From Eremophila alpestris peregrina (lineage: Eukaryota; Chordata; Aves; Passeriformes; Alaudidae), in the NCBI GenBank assembly GCA_009792885.1, contig WMCF01000056.1, positions 3,726,164-3,790,163 of the forward strand: a DNA stretch of 64,000 nucleotides, written 5' to 3'. This document shows, piece after piece, positions 21,351 through 33,557 of the stretch (position 1 is its first letter; every line of letters starts with the position of its first letter). The notes under the pieces are model-generated. The model did no database searches and had not been told where the DNA came from. It worked only from the letters and a program-made list of their open reading frames with translations. The translations under genes were made by a program, and so were the position numbers.

Positions 21351-24300
21351 CCCTCTTCACTCCTCGAAGAGATACTCAACAAAAACTCTAAATTCAGCCA
21401 GCATTAAAGCGACTTCAGCGGGGTTTTTTTAAAATGATTGTTACAGTATTTTGCAACTTCTGTTCCCCTCTGGCTGGGATTCGAGCACCCTCTCCCTCCA
21501 CCCCCTCCCCACCTCCTGACAGCAATTGCCAGTTGTAAAATAATAGACCATCAGCCAGCAATAATTTGCAATCCAAACAGACTTGACGCTCTCTGACATT
21601 TATTGAAACCTCAGACCCTGTTCGCTGGTTTCAGTTTTCCTCCCTTTGCTCTGTTTTCACAGACAGACAAGTGCTTAGATTTGGGTTTAATAATGAGCAG
21701 AAATTTCTGCCTGGCCCGGCTTTGCTTGTGTTGGCTGCGGCGGGGCCGTGCAGCAGACGGGCGGTTGGAGTTAATTACGCTAAATGGTGAGAACATTATT
21801 TGACCCCACTGGTTCGGCACCAGATGTTGAGCATTGCCTCTGAGAAACCAGCACAGACGTCAGGCTTTGGAGGCTGCACGGGGAGGGAGAACAGACTTGG
21901 AGCTCAAGTCACTCTTTTTTTTTTTTTTTTTTAATTTTTTTTTTTAATTTCTTTTTGCAGCTTTAACTATCCCGGGATAAGCCCGGGACAAACAAAGCCC
22001 TTATTAGGGACAGATGACAACATTCAGCTGCAGCCACTCGGGGCAAATTAGGGCACGGTGGTAGTTTTGGAGCTGAATGCATCAAAAACCTCCCCCGAAA
22101 AAATCATTTTGCTAAATGTACAGTGAGCGTTCTGCCAGCACAAGGTATCAGCTTTGGTAAATCCTTCCTGGAAAGTGAACTTTACATTTACGGGCCAGAC
22201 ATGATGGAATTTAATGTTTGAAAATGATTAAAGGATTTTGTTCTTTCCTAGTAACAACTGCATTTATCAAGGTGGCAGCCACGGTGGCCTTAAAAAGAGC
22301 TGAAATGGAGCTGAACTGCTGAGCTGTCCCTGGCTTGGGCCTGGGAATCCCCCTGGTCTTTAGGCAGCAGGATTGGGGAATTACGTGGGGAGATACGGGA
22401 GGAGGGCAGTACAAAGTGTTTATTGACCCCAGTCTGTGTTAATAAAGCGTTAGAAGTATTACCTGCTCGGGGATTGTCAGAGCACAGCAAAGTTGTCCTG
22501 ACCTTGGTGGAAAACTGAAACTCCTCTCAGCCTTTGAATAAACTGTTTGGGCTGTGGGAGTGACAACACTTGTGCAGATTTATACACTACAGGAAAAGAC
22601 ATTTTAAAAGCTTCTTACCCCCAAAAATGTGTCCCCAATGCCTTTTGTTGCTTGCATGGCAGTGATAAGGGTTTTAACACTGCACAATTCACAGATAAAT
22701 GTGAGATCTGGTTCTTTTCCCAGCAGGTGATGTCCCTCACATTGTGCTGAACAGCAGCTCCCTCTCATCCCCTGTGTGCCCCCAGGATGCAGGACAGGGA
22801 CTCCCAAACCTTCCAGCTCTGAACAGCATTTGGGGTCTGGTTTTGGGGGTACTGGAGCAAAGCCATTGACCAAAGCCAGCAGAATTCACAATCACTGGAT
22901 AATTTTAGAGGCTCGAGGTCTCTGGTCACCACTTCCATTCACCACATCCAAATTTTTTTGTTCAGCTTTGGTGTTCCTTCCTCATTCCCCCCATGACAAC
23001 ACAATCCACGTGCTGTGTCACCACATCTGGATCAAACCCTGGACTGGATCACTCAGGAATCTCTCAGAACTCTTTTATTTCCCTTTTCCCTCTGAGTTTC
23101 CTGGCCTTTGAGTGCTCTTCTCCCAGCACATGAGCAGCAGGGATATAACACAACACAGAATGCTGCAATTTGAGCATTCTCACTGTTTTCTGGGTCAGTG
23201 AGAGATTCTCAGCCCCATTGATCTATCCAAGTCCTGCAGATTCCCATTAAAAAATTAAGAGCAAATCCACTGGGATAGGTGGAGCTGTCCTGCAATTCCT
23301 GCAGGGCAGGTCTGAACAGAACATCCTGCCTGCATTCTGCCATAAAAAAGCAAAGCCATGGATCAGGGAGCTCCTCCTCCCATGCTGAACCCACCTGAAG
23401 GGCATCACCACCCTGGGGTCCTCCAGGGAACACCCCCTGTGCCCAAAAAACCATGGATACACCAAGACTGAGGACACAGTAAAAGTTCAGGGAATGTCCA
23501 GGACACAGCTCCTGTTTCCTTTCCTTCTAAAGCAGGTGAAGATGCCCTCAAGGACAATGCCATGGCCAGGCCTCTGCTGAGACCAGCAGGAACTGCAGAA
23601 ATGGGGTTTTCCACCCAAAATTTGGGCACAGCTGATTGGACCAGCACTGGCAGGACAGGAGAGACAAAAACCTGGAGGTTTTTTTTACAGCAGAGGAGGG
23701 GGCCTGGTTGATCACACCAGGATCAAAGTGCTGCCAGCTGGGCACAGGTTATTGCAGCTTTTTTCCCCTCTTCGGGCACTAAACAGGTAATTTTGGATCA
23801 GCTGTGTGATCTTCTGCATCTATTTTATGCAAAATTGGGTGCCTGACACGTCCAGCTGAAGAGTTCTGTATAAAACTTCACAGTCACAGCAGCCTGTGGG
23901 ATGAGGAAAGCCTGGCTTTGGTGTTCTGGGGTTCTCCAAGAGAGGTTTGGGTTCCCTCACAGGCTTCAACACTGTCTATAATTTACTGTGAACCAGGAGG
24001 GACATGAGCTGAAATTTTTAGGAGCAGATTAGGTTGAAAAAAATTTATGACAGCATTTAGAAACATTAGACTTGGGACTGCATGCCAGAGCATGACAAAA
24101 TAGCAGGTAATAACAGATCTCATTAGAACTGTTTATTTAAATTGAACATTAGCCTGTCAGGGATGTTTTTGCTGCTGGATTGGTTTTATTTTCATCCAGA
24201 TTAATTTCTACACAATCCAAGTACCCAGAGGTGTCTTCCTAGGACTGCTCACTGTGTTCTTTCCATGAAGTTTATGTTATTTCTGAATTTTAAGGAGAAT

Positions 24301-24517
24301 CTCACTTTCTATTCTTCTTCATCCACCACCTCCATGGTTTAATGATCTTTGTGTGTATGAAAATGCAATCAGATTTTCAAAAGGATCCAAGTGATTCAGG
24401 CTCCAGTGTGCTGTTTCAAAAGGATTGGCTCACCTTGCCTGAACAAAACATTGGAGTGTTTGCTTTTCTTGGTCTTGGACCACAGTTCCTCTGCCTCAGC
24501 CTTCACCTTCTCCCCTC
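21351..24517. other. Unannotated DNA with candidate conserved stretches
   Basis: A T-rich tract at 21914-21957 (T18, then further T runs) is followed by 'gcag', which imitates a splice acceptor. Just after it, TCCCGGG (21970-21976) and CCCGGGA (21982-21988) form a perfect 7-bp hairpin with a 5-nt loop. Positions 21540-22300 carry several TAAT words and retained CpGs. No coding exon is recognised. Confidence 0.4.
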
Positions 24518-24702
24518 TGAGGGTGGGGAGGCCCTGGCACAGATTCCCAGAGAAGCTGTGCCTGCCCCTGGATCCCTGGAAGTGTCCAAGGCCAGGTTGG
24601 ACAGGGTTGGAGCAGCCTGGGATGGTGGAAGGTGTCCCTGCCCGTGGAACTAAACGATTTTCAAGATCCCTTTCCCAGCCAAACCATTCCATGATGCCAT
24701 GA
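24518..24702 (+). mobile_element. CR1 LINE 3' fragment
   Basis: Nearly the same truncation point as the 15698 copy: 'tgagggtggggaggccctgg', 'agagaagctgtgcctgcccc', 'tccctggaagtgtccaaggc', 'gatggtggaaggtgtccctg', 'ccctttcccagccaaaccat' and a tail of 'tccatgatgccatgac'. Confidence 0.93.
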
Positions 24703-25458
24703 CTCTTTCCAGTTCCTACTCTTAGTCCTTTAAATACAAAATGTGCGTACAGAAATCACCCAGACCCCTCTCTGGATGATCTGCTCCCTTCTCCCTGATC
24801 TTAACCAACCTTTCAATAACAGCTTTATTCTTCCAGCTCAGCAGACCTGCAATAATTGCAGCACATCAGCTGCCACCCCCTCCAGTGAAGGTGAAGATCT
24901 TTTCCTGACTCAAACCTTGAGGAAACTGCTGTGGTTTGAGGTTGTTTGAAGCACACAGAGACATCCTGGATGTGCCTGGACCTGCTGCTTGTTTTATCCA
25001 GGCCAAGCCCCTCCAGACAAGAGCTTTGTGATTTATTTTCTTAGACAACAACCCGAGGTGCAGGAGAATGTTCATGTGGACAAAGATTAGACAAATGCAG
25101 AAAAACAAACCCCCACAACAACACAAACAAATCCTCCAAAGCTGCAGTTTCACTTCAGCACCTGAGCTGTGCTTGACAGGAATTCAGTGCCAGCCCAATC
25201 TCCAGCAGACAATGATTGCTTGGATCTTAAAAAAAGCATTGGAATGATGTCACCATTGCTCAGCTCAATGTGGGCAATCGGTTGGGTTTTGGGACTGGAA
25301 AGTGCTTTTCATGAGCCTGGGCAAAATAATGTTCAAATCATCTCTTACCTCTTGTTTTATCTCTACTCATCAAACTGTTTCCTTTTATTATAATAATTTA
25401 GGGGCGTTCAGCTCTAGAAAAGCATCTTTAGGCTCCCTAAAAATATTCATAGAAGGGC
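24703..25458. other. Unannotated DNA
   Basis: No recognised repeat or exon. An 'aaaaacaaacccccacaacaa' style A/C-rich patch occurs around 25100-25130. Confidence 0.45.
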
Positions 25459-25529
25459 TCATGGATTCATGGAATGTTTTGGGTTTGAAGGGACTTTAAA
25501 GATTATCTAGTCCAGCCCCAGGGGTGCCA
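25459..25529 (-). mobile_element. CR1 3'-terminal fragment
   Basis: Antisense CR1 end: 'tcatggattcatggaatgtt', 'ttgggtttgaagggacttta', 'aagattatctagtccagccc'. It breaks off right after 'caggggtgcc'. Confidence 0.8.
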
Positions 25530-26259
25530 AGAATGGAAGGCAACCCTGAGGAACCAACATTCCTGAGGCTATTCCCCAAGCATCTCCAGGGAAAACCAAA
25601 AAGTAGGAAAGATGTTGATGGAGAAGGGGCCATTCCAGCCCTGGAGAGGCTCCCTGACGTCCCAGTGCCTTTGATTTCCACACCTCTGAGTGCTGCAGAG
25701 CAGTAAAACATCATTAACCTCAGCAGAGCCCTTTGAGGAGGGGTTTCATGTTCACTCCATGTGCTTCCCATCCACTTTTCCTTCCCCTCCCAGCTCCAGT
25801 CCAACACATCCCAGCCTACCTGGCTTCAGGGGTGTCCTGCTGCCAAAACCCATCAGATCCATTGACTCATGACATCTTCCCAGGACAACAGAATGCCTTT
25901 GATTCATGCTTTTTGGAAAGCAGCTCCAGCTGACTTCCCTGGAAATCCCACCACGTTGTTGATCCCTGAGGAGCAGCTGGCAGCCAGGCCCTGCTGGATT
26001 TGGCTGGTGGCAATGGGGCTGAGATAACCCCAGCCCTGCCATTCTTTCAGGGGGAAAAGCAACTGGAAAACACCTTTCCCCAGCAGGTGGAATGTCTGAA
26101 CTGTGCTGGTCCCCAGGGTTCATCAACAGCAGTGGCCCTGGTGACATTAATTACAGAGCTGGGGGGCTTTTAATTCCTCTAGGGAAGGTCTTTTAGAGCA
26201 GAATTTCCTGCAAATATTCCCCTTCTGCCAGGCCTTTGTTTTGTGAACTTCATGGTCAT
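25530..26259. other. Unannotated DNA
   Basis: No recognised repeat family or exon. Confidence 0.45.
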
Positions 26260-26720
26260 CAGCACAACCAAGCATAGTTTGTCCTAATTAAAAAGCTTGT
26301 CATTAATTAAAGAGCTTGTCCTAAATTGAGACAAACACACACGTGCACAGAATTCCCTCTCACAAAAAATGTTGTTCAACCCACTTTTATCTCCCTAAAT
26401 TAGCTAATTTCTAGATTTTTCTGTCACCACCATGTTCTGGGCTCTGTTTGATGGTGCTGGGTGAATGATGTCTATTCTGATCATTTAATTAGTTATTAAC
26501 TTTTCTAGTTTGCCCCATTTTAAGACCTTTTCATGCGGCTTAATATTTGCTTCATGATGATTTAATAATCTCATATTCACATCCACAGACAAGAATCTGG
26601 ATTATGAGACGTGAGCATAAAGATAATTATATGCACTTGTAATTAAAGAAATCCCATTAGATTTCTTTTTTAATTAAAAGAATTAGAAGAACTTTTAGAT
26701 GTTTTAACTGCCACCAAGAT
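26260..26720. promoter_or_regulatory. AT-rich, TAAT-dense stretch (candidate regulatory element)
   Basis: Many TAATTA/TTAATT words occur within about 450 bp, including a 19-bp direct repeat at 26285 and 26304 ('taattaaa' followed by a/gagcttgtc). TAAT is the core of homeodomain sites. The density is higher than in neighbouring sequence, but AT-rich composition alone produces such words, so this is only a candidate. Confidence 0.25.
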
Positions 26721-28802
26721 GCTTTATGAACAGAATCCCTGCAGTTCACTGCTGAAATCCTTCAATCATTCCTCCTCCTGTTTCCAAGGGATGTTAACTT
26801 CCAGCCACGGAGCTCAGCTGTGTCGTTTTTGGGTAACAGAGAAGCAAATTCTCCTTGCTGCAGGAAGCACAGGGTATAATTCTGTGGCTGATGTTGTGGT
26901 GGGGCCCAGCCTGGGTTTTCCTGTCTCTGAAATTATTGTGTGTTTTAAACCCTCAAGCACCTGGAAGGAACAACCCCAGCAGGTACCTGCGGAGGGAGGG
27001 AAGGGCAGCTCTTTAGGGCAGGAGCTTCTCCCTGCTTTCCCAACAGGAATATTTTCCCCTTGCTGGATGGGATTGGATTTCCTGGAGCTGCTTTTGGTGC
27101 CAGCTGCCCAGCTGGGAGTGCTGCTTGTTGTGGTGGGAGATCTGCATCTCAAACCAAACCCAGTTATTGCTGTGGCCTGGGTGGGCAGCTCACCCCCAGC
27201 ATTCCCTGGAAGTTCTCCTGTTGGGAACAGCCCAAAAGAATGTCATGGAGCCCATCCCAGAATGGTCTGGGCATCAACCTCAGCCTGCCTGGCCCTGCTG
27301 GGCTGGGATGTTGTTCAGTGCCACAAAACCAATCGTGTCACCTCGGAACTCTGCAGTTTTAGGAGCTGATTTCCAATAAATGGCTTTTCCTCCCCACTGG
27401 AATCCAGCTCTTTGTGCATTCCTCAAGGCATGCTGAGCTGTCCCCTGTGCTGTGTCACTCCCAGGGATCACACAAGGTTAGGGACAGGGGATGGGAGGTG
27501 CACAATGGGAGGGAACGTTGGATTTATGGAGCTGCTTTGATCCAGAGCCCCATCCAGCAGGGGGAAATCCCTGACCAGCAAAGGCACCTGCTGGGCTTTC
27601 CCTTTGGATCCTGCCCTGTCTCACCTGGGAGAATCCCTGGGGTTGTCCCTGTTAAACAGCTCCAGAGTGCCCAGCCATGCCACAAGTTTTAAACAGAGGA
27701 GAAAATTCCCAAAGGAATTTAGTCTCCAAGCCTGAGTTCCACTTGTGGGCATCTCCTCTTCCCCCCTCCAGTCCCATCCCAGCTGTCTCTCACCCACGGG
27801 CAAAACCCATTCCTGCTTTTCTGGTCCTACTGGGAATGCCCAGGTATCACTCAAATATTTATTCCAAACATTTCTTCCTGCCAAGGTGTTGCCTTCCCAG
27901 TCTGGAGAAAGAGAGAATCCATGTGTCAATCCCATCAGGTGGATGTTGGGATTGGCTGCCCTTGCCAGGATTTCAGCCTCAAGCAGAGGCATTTGTCTAT
28001 TTATTTTTTTATTTATTAATTCAGCCAAACTCAAAGCCAGAGGATGGAAAAGCTGGCATGGGAATGAACCTTGCAAAGTGGGATGGGAAAGATTCTATTC
28101 CCTTTAAAAAGCAAAACTCAGCCGTAAAGATTTTGATAACTGTAGAGATGAAGTGGAATCAGTTTGCAAAATAACAAAAAGCTGCTAAAAAGCAGCTGTT
28201 GCCTGCAGTCTGTGCCCTCCTCAGGAATCCCAGTGCTGAGGCAGAGTTTCCAATCTGCCCACTATGAATTTAAGGGGATTTAAGTAATAACTTCAATACA
28301 AACCACTCAATAATTGTCCTCCCAGAGCTTTAGCTAATAAAGCAACTCAGGGCAGAATATGGAAAGTTCAAATCCTGGAATAAAATGTCCAGGTTTCATT
28401 TCATTTGCTTCCTTCTCTTTACCCCAAAAAGATGTTTTCCAGCCAAAACACACCACTTGTTCTTACTAATGAACTTCTGTGTGTTTATCCAGATTTCTCA
28501 CTAGTGAACATCTCCTTCTACCTGTTATTTTATGCTGCTGAAATTCAAGCAGAAGAAAGGAGTTAGAATTAATTATAGCCTTTGTCTTGGAGGATTAGCC
28601 ACAGATGTTGAATTATTATTATTATTGTACTGTATTTTGGGAAAGATACAAGGAATGTGTGGAGACTGGTGGTATCTGTGAGGAGAAAAAGGAATGTTTT
28701 AATCCTGAAAGAACTTTAATTCTCCTTTTAATGGCAATTGATGGACCTGTTTAGAAAATGAAGAATTAAGGTGACAGATATAAATCATTGGAGTGGAGGG
28801 AC
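26721..28802. other. Unannotated DNA
   Basis: Includes a 216-codon + strand open frame (26719-27369) whose translation has no recognisable domain. A short (TTA)n run lies at 28612-28626. Nothing else is recognised. Confidence 0.45.
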
Positions 28803-28906
28803 AGGAGCTGGACTTGGATCATCCTTGTGGGTCCTTCCCATGCTCTATGGTTCCATGATTCCATGAATCTGTGATTCTGTGATTCCATCATTCCATCATT
28901 CCATTC
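28803..28906 (+). mobile_element. CR1 3' end with extended tail
   Basis: 'aggagctggacttggatcat' and 'ccttgtgggtccttcccatg' mark the CR1 3' end. They are followed by about ten degenerate copies of the terminal octamer ('tccatgat', 'ctgtgatt', 'ccatcatt'), a longer tail than in the other copies here. Confidence 0.85.
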
Positions 28907-30044
28907 AAAACCATCTTTGCTCTCTGTGTGCAAATGATCTTTTCTAAAATCCAAACCCTTTGGTAGCACAACTTGGCATGAATAGCAGGGAGGCTTCTCA
29001 CAACTAATGACAGGTCTGTAATTAAATTACTCTTCTGCCCATTTTAATTATGGCTGGATCTGACCATTCAGCACCTGGGCAGAATCTGCAGCCCAATTAT
29101 TTTACTGTTGAATGAATGTTCAATTAGTTTTGCATTTGGCTCTGGGCATGCTTTGCCATTGTTACAATGAGAAGGGATTAAAAGGAAAGGAAAAAAACCT
29201 CCCCTGCAGCCAAGGCCAAGGGGAATAACATCAGAAGCCTGATCATTTGTCACCTATGGTCACTCGAAACCATTATTTCTTTTACACACTGTAATTTCAG
29301 ATAGACTTGTGTAAACAGTGTAAAGATTTATTTTCTCAAAATATCAGAACCACTTAGCGTGAGTCACAAGCCAGATTTCAGGCAGATAATTTTCTTCTAA
29401 TAGATTTTTGGGTTAACAAGATAAAAATTAACATGAAAATGATTATGTGCTGACTGAAGGAAACCTGGTTTTATTTTGTTCCCTATTTGTTTTACAAGGG
29501 AAGTCTTCAAGTATCTTGCAGGGGCAAAAATATTTAAAGTGTTTGCACATGTTTCCCATTTCCATTTTATAAGATTCATTCACAGTCAGCCAAACGTATC
29601 TTTCTCTCCCTCTCTTTTCTCTCAGTTTTTTTTTTTTTTTCCTTTTGATGCACTCCTTAATTAGCCTTAAAGGCTGCAAAGGTGCTTTTTTCTGTCTGTC
29701 TCTTTATTCCAGACGTGGAGAGCGGCGAGCGACGCTCGCAGTGAAGTCATCGGGCTCTCAGACCCGAGCTGGATGCTCCTCAAAGGCTTGGGGGGTGTCC
29801 TCTGATCCCTCTTTCTACTCCACAGAAAGGAGCAAAGTGCAGATCTGAGGCCAGGCCGTCATTAAGGAGCTGAAGTGGCTGCTCTTGGATAACGTGGGTT
29901 TGGCTCTGGCTGCCAGATTCCAGCCCCTGGGAAGGGTTTGCTCCGTGTGGAGCTCCGTGCTCAGAGGGGCTCTGGGGCCTTTCTGTCCCCAGGGGAGCTG
30001 TGCCACCATGGCAGGGACACCAGGGGCTCCCACAGGCTCCCTGG
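28907..30044. other. Unannotated DNA
   Basis: AT-rich up to about 29640, including a T14-15 run near 29626-29640. It then becomes more GC-rich with a small CpG cluster at 29715-29740. No family is recognised. Confidence 0.45.
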
Positions 30045-30375
30045 GCCAGGATTCCAGGTTATTTAGGCACAGGGTTTTGCAGGATTTTTTTTTCCTTTTA
30101 AAAATCTGCTCCAAAATGCAACAGAGCTGAGTGAAGGGCTGAGCCCCCTCCAAACTGCCCCAAGCCCTTGTGTCTTCAATGCTGGGCCTTCAGCACCTTG
30201 GGCCAGGCTTTACAATTATTTAGGCATGGATTTTTCAGCAGTTAGGGGTTTGGGGTTTTTTTCCTTTTAAAATCTGCTCCAAAATGTAACAGACCTGAGT
30301 GAAGACCTGAGGGCCCTCCAAACTGTGTCCCCAATGCTGGGTGCTGGGCCTTCAGCTCCTTGGGACAGGCTTCGA

Positions 30376-30404
30376 AGTTATTTAGGTGCTGGGCCTAAAT
30401 AACT
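30376..30404. repeat. Hairpin in the first short satellite unit
   Basis: AGTTATTTAGG (30376-30386) and CCTAAATAACT (30394-30404) are perfect reverse complements with the 7-nt loop tgctggg. The left arm is normal unit sequence; the right arm is an inverted copy of it that interrupts the unit. Confidence 0.85.
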
Positions 30405-30929
30405 GGGCCTTCAGCACCTTGGGCCAGGCTTTACAATTATTTAGGCATGGATTTTTCAGCAGTTAGGGATTTTTTTTTTTTCACTTTTAAAACCTGCTCC
30501 AAAACAGAGCAGAGCTGAGTGAAGGCCTGAGCCTCCTCTGAAGTGCCCCCTCCAAATTGCCCCAAATCCTTGTGCCCCATTGCTGTTCCTTTAGCTCCAT
30601 GGGCCAGGCTTTAAAGTTATTTAGGCACAAGATTTTGCCGGAGTTATGGATTTTTTTTCCTTTTAAAAACCTGCTCCAAAATGCAGCAGAGCTGAGTGAA
30701 GGCCTGAGGCCTCTCCAAACTGCCCCAAGTCCTTGTGTCTCAATGCTGGGCCTTCAGCACCTTGGGCCAGGCTTTACAATTATTTAGGCATGGATTTTTC
30801 AGCAGTTAGAGTTTTGGGTTTTTTTCCTTTTAAAATCTGCTCCAAAATGTAACAGACCTGAGTGAAGGCCTGAGGCCCCTCCAAACTGTGTCCCCAATGC
30901 TGGGCCTTCAGCTCCTTGGGACAGGCTTC

Positions 30930-30962
30930 AAAGTTATTTAGGTGCTGGGCCTAAATAACTTT
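30930..30962. repeat. Hairpin in the second short satellite unit
   Basis: AAAGTTATTTAGG (30930-30942) pairs perfectly with CCTAAATAACTTT (30950-30962) across the same tgctggg loop. The stem is two bases longer than in the copy 550 bp upstream, so this one is probably closer to the original event. Confidence 0.87.
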
Positions 30963-31446
30963 GGGTGCTGGGCCTTCAGCTCCTTGGGCCAGGCTTTACA
31001 ATTATTTAGGCACAGGATTTTGGAGGAGTTGGGGATTTTTTTTTTTCCTTTTAAAACCTGCTCCAAAACAGTGAGTGAAGGCCTGAGCCTCCTCTGAACT
31101 GCCCCCTCCAAACTGCCCCAAATCCTTGTGCCCCATTGCTTGACCATCGGCTCCTCGGGCCAGGCTTTAAAGTTATTTAGGCACAGGATTTTGCAGGAGT
31201 TATGGATTTTTTTTTCCTTTTAAAAACCTTCTGCAAAATGCAGCAGAGCTGAGTGAAGGCCTGAGGCCCCTCCAAACTGCCCCAAGACCTTGTGCCCCAG
31301 CCTTCAGCTCCTTGGACCAGGCTTTAAACTTATTTAGGTACAAGATTTCACAGGAGTTGGGGATTTTTTTCCCCTTTAAAAACCTCCAAAATGCAGCAGA
31401 GCTGAGCCCCCTCTGAGCTGTTTTGTGTCCCCACTGCTGTGCCAGC

Positions 31447-33432
31447 ATCGCACCACATGGAATTTGTAACCACAATTTCGAATACAATTTTACAATTTAC
31501 CACAGCTCAAGGTCCCTGTGATGATGAATGTGCTGCAGCAGGGCTCCCAGGGCAGAACTGAATGTTTTTAAGGAGAATCTTATCATGGTGATTAAAGTTT
31601 CTTTTTATTTTGTGTTTTGCAAAGTGACCCCTTTTTCCCATTGTCACAGTTTCAGCACCACAGGGAATTCTCTCCTCCCATTTTAGCAGGAGAGAGAAAA
31701 GAAGGACTTGAAGAAGTTAAGGATTAAGCTGTTCCACTTTCTCCCCTTTGCTCAGCCTCAGAAAACTCTCACACAGTGATGAGTCATTTTTTATTCTATT
31801 TAAACCCGTGTTAAGTCAACATCATTTAAGGCTGGTGACTAAGTCTTGAGTGATGTTGATGTAAATGAAATAGGAATAACTGGGACTTCCCCAGGACACA
31901 GCAAATAGAGATTCTCTCCACAGGAAAAAAAAAATTAAAAAAGAGAAAGACACTGAGTTAGTCCCAACTAGAGAAAGAAAAAAGAAAAAACAAGAAGAAA
32001 ATAAATAAAAGGCAGCTGTTTGCAGGAGATATCTGATGGATTAAAACCAGGACTGGAAAGCTGCCCTTCTCTCGGAAATCAGCAGATCTCTCCTAAGTGG
32101 GCAGGGTTTCAGCAATTTCTGCGCAGAGCAAGGACAGGAGCCCTTATCTGCCACAAGGCTTATCTGGCCCAAGTCTAAGCTCATGATCAGCACAAAGTAA
32201 TTCCATTGAAGTCCTGCTTTGGGTCAAGAAGGGAAATGAAGCTCTGAGGCTCTCAAGAGTGGAAGGGATTCAAGACTAGACGTGGTACCATTTGCAATAA
32301 AGGATATGAAGGAGCTTGTGGGCATTCTTGGGGTTCCATGTGGCAAAACAGTTCAGTAAAGACCAGTTAAAGACCAGAAAAGCCAGTTTTAAAGTCAGGG
32401 CAGCCTGCCCAGCCCAGCAGCACCAGAGAACCCCGTTCCTTGGCTGGCACCACTTTTTTTCTTGTCAACTTTGGAGCCTGCCCCACCAACACCACCAACA
32501 ACCTCCAGAGGCAACACCTGAATCCTGCTTCTCCTCCTTTCTTCTCCTGGAACATTCTCAGGAGCCGCTGCAGAGGCTTTGCTAAACATGTCAGATTAAA
32601 GGTCTAAGCAGACGAATAAATGCAGTCCATCTGAGGGCATGTTTCCTCTCACACCTTCAGGGGCTGTCAGCATCTTGAATGGGATTCAGAAACATGTCCT
32701 TGAAGCTGGCTGGAATGCAGCTTAATATATCAGGGGCAGCATTAGAGAGAGGAGAAAAAAGGATGGGGGAAGCTTTCATGGCAATGCAGCCCTCCCTCCT
32801 TCCCTCTCCAGTCCTGCATTTGCTGCACAGCAGGGATAAACAAGGCCTGGGCAGGGGATGGGGACCTGCAGCCATCTCCCTGCTCTGGAGCTCACTTTGC
32901 CATCTACTCTCCATTTCCTGGGGCTTTCACACTCTCTTCAAAGCTTATTTTATTTTTTATTAAAACCACAGCACTTTCCAGCACTCCAAACTCCCAGATT
33001 TCAGCACTCTGCAGAGCTGGTTGTGTCAATATTCCTGCTCAAAGGGAAGCTGAGAGATTTCTCAGCTCTTCACACTCCAATTTCTTTGCACAGTTCATTT
33101 CCCGTGGAATAATTCCTTTGTCCTGGGCCAAGTCCTGTCCTGCCCTCAGCGCAGGGAGCAGCCCCAGAGCAGCTGAGCTGGGCCTTGTTCTTGCTGTACA
33201 TTGCATTTCTTGCCTTAAAAATGCAAATTTTTTACATTAAATTTGCAAGAAATCAAGTTTAGGGCAAAGCTGATGAGACTCAGACCCTTCCAGAGCACAG
33301 GGACAGTCCCTGAGGGAGGTGACCTGAGCATAGCACAGCTGCACGTGCAGGGGTTTGGATGCTCTGCCAGGTGAAATATTCCATGGAATGAGCAGCATTG
33401 AGCCATTGAACACCCTCCTGAACTGCACATTG
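31447..33432. other. Unannotated DNA
   Basis: A purine-rich patch at 31924-32010 is A-run dominated with aagaaaa words. No repeat family or exon is recognised elsewhere. Confidence 0.45.
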
Positions 33433-33557
33433 TCATCCCTGGAAGTGTCCAAGGCCACCCTGGAGCAACCAGATGGTGGAAGCTGTCCCTGCCCATGGCA
33501 AAGGATGGGAGGAGCTTTGAGGTCCCCCACATCCCAAACTGTTCTGGGATTCTCTGG
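33433..33557 (+). mobile_element. CR1 LINE 3' fragment
   Basis: 'tccctggaagtgtccaaggc', 'ggagcaaccagatggtggaa', 'tgtccctgcccatggcaaag' and 'catcccaaactgttctggga'. A deletion removes the usual 'aggctggatggggctt' segment. Confidence 0.9.

Larger units (their letters stand above)
30045..31446. repeat. Satellite array, about 155 bp unit, with higher-order organisation
   Basis: About eight full units plus two short ones, head to tail. Unit starts ('gggccaggctt' or variants) fall near 30045, 30198, 30361 (short), 30420, 30600, 30762, 30916 (short), 30984, 31155 and 31312. Each full unit contains 'ttatttaggca', a T-run followed by 'ccttttaaaa', 'ctgctccaaaa', 'gagtgaaggcctgag', 'ccctccaaactg' and 'ctgggccttcag'. 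Units differ in type. The order full, short, full, full starting at 30198 recurs at 30762, so a four-unit block of about 564 bp is itself repeated. The two short units carry a fold-back hairpin. I do not recognise the unit as a known bird satellite. Confidence 0.9.

Noticed and set aside
21914..21960. T-rich tract plus 'gcag' as a splice acceptor
   Set aside because: The sequence after it has only a short open stretch with no recognised protein, and T-rich tracts are common here.
30045..31446. CRISPR-like array
   Set aside because: Units are contiguous, about 155 bp, with no unique spacers, and this is vertebrate DNA; it is a satellite.
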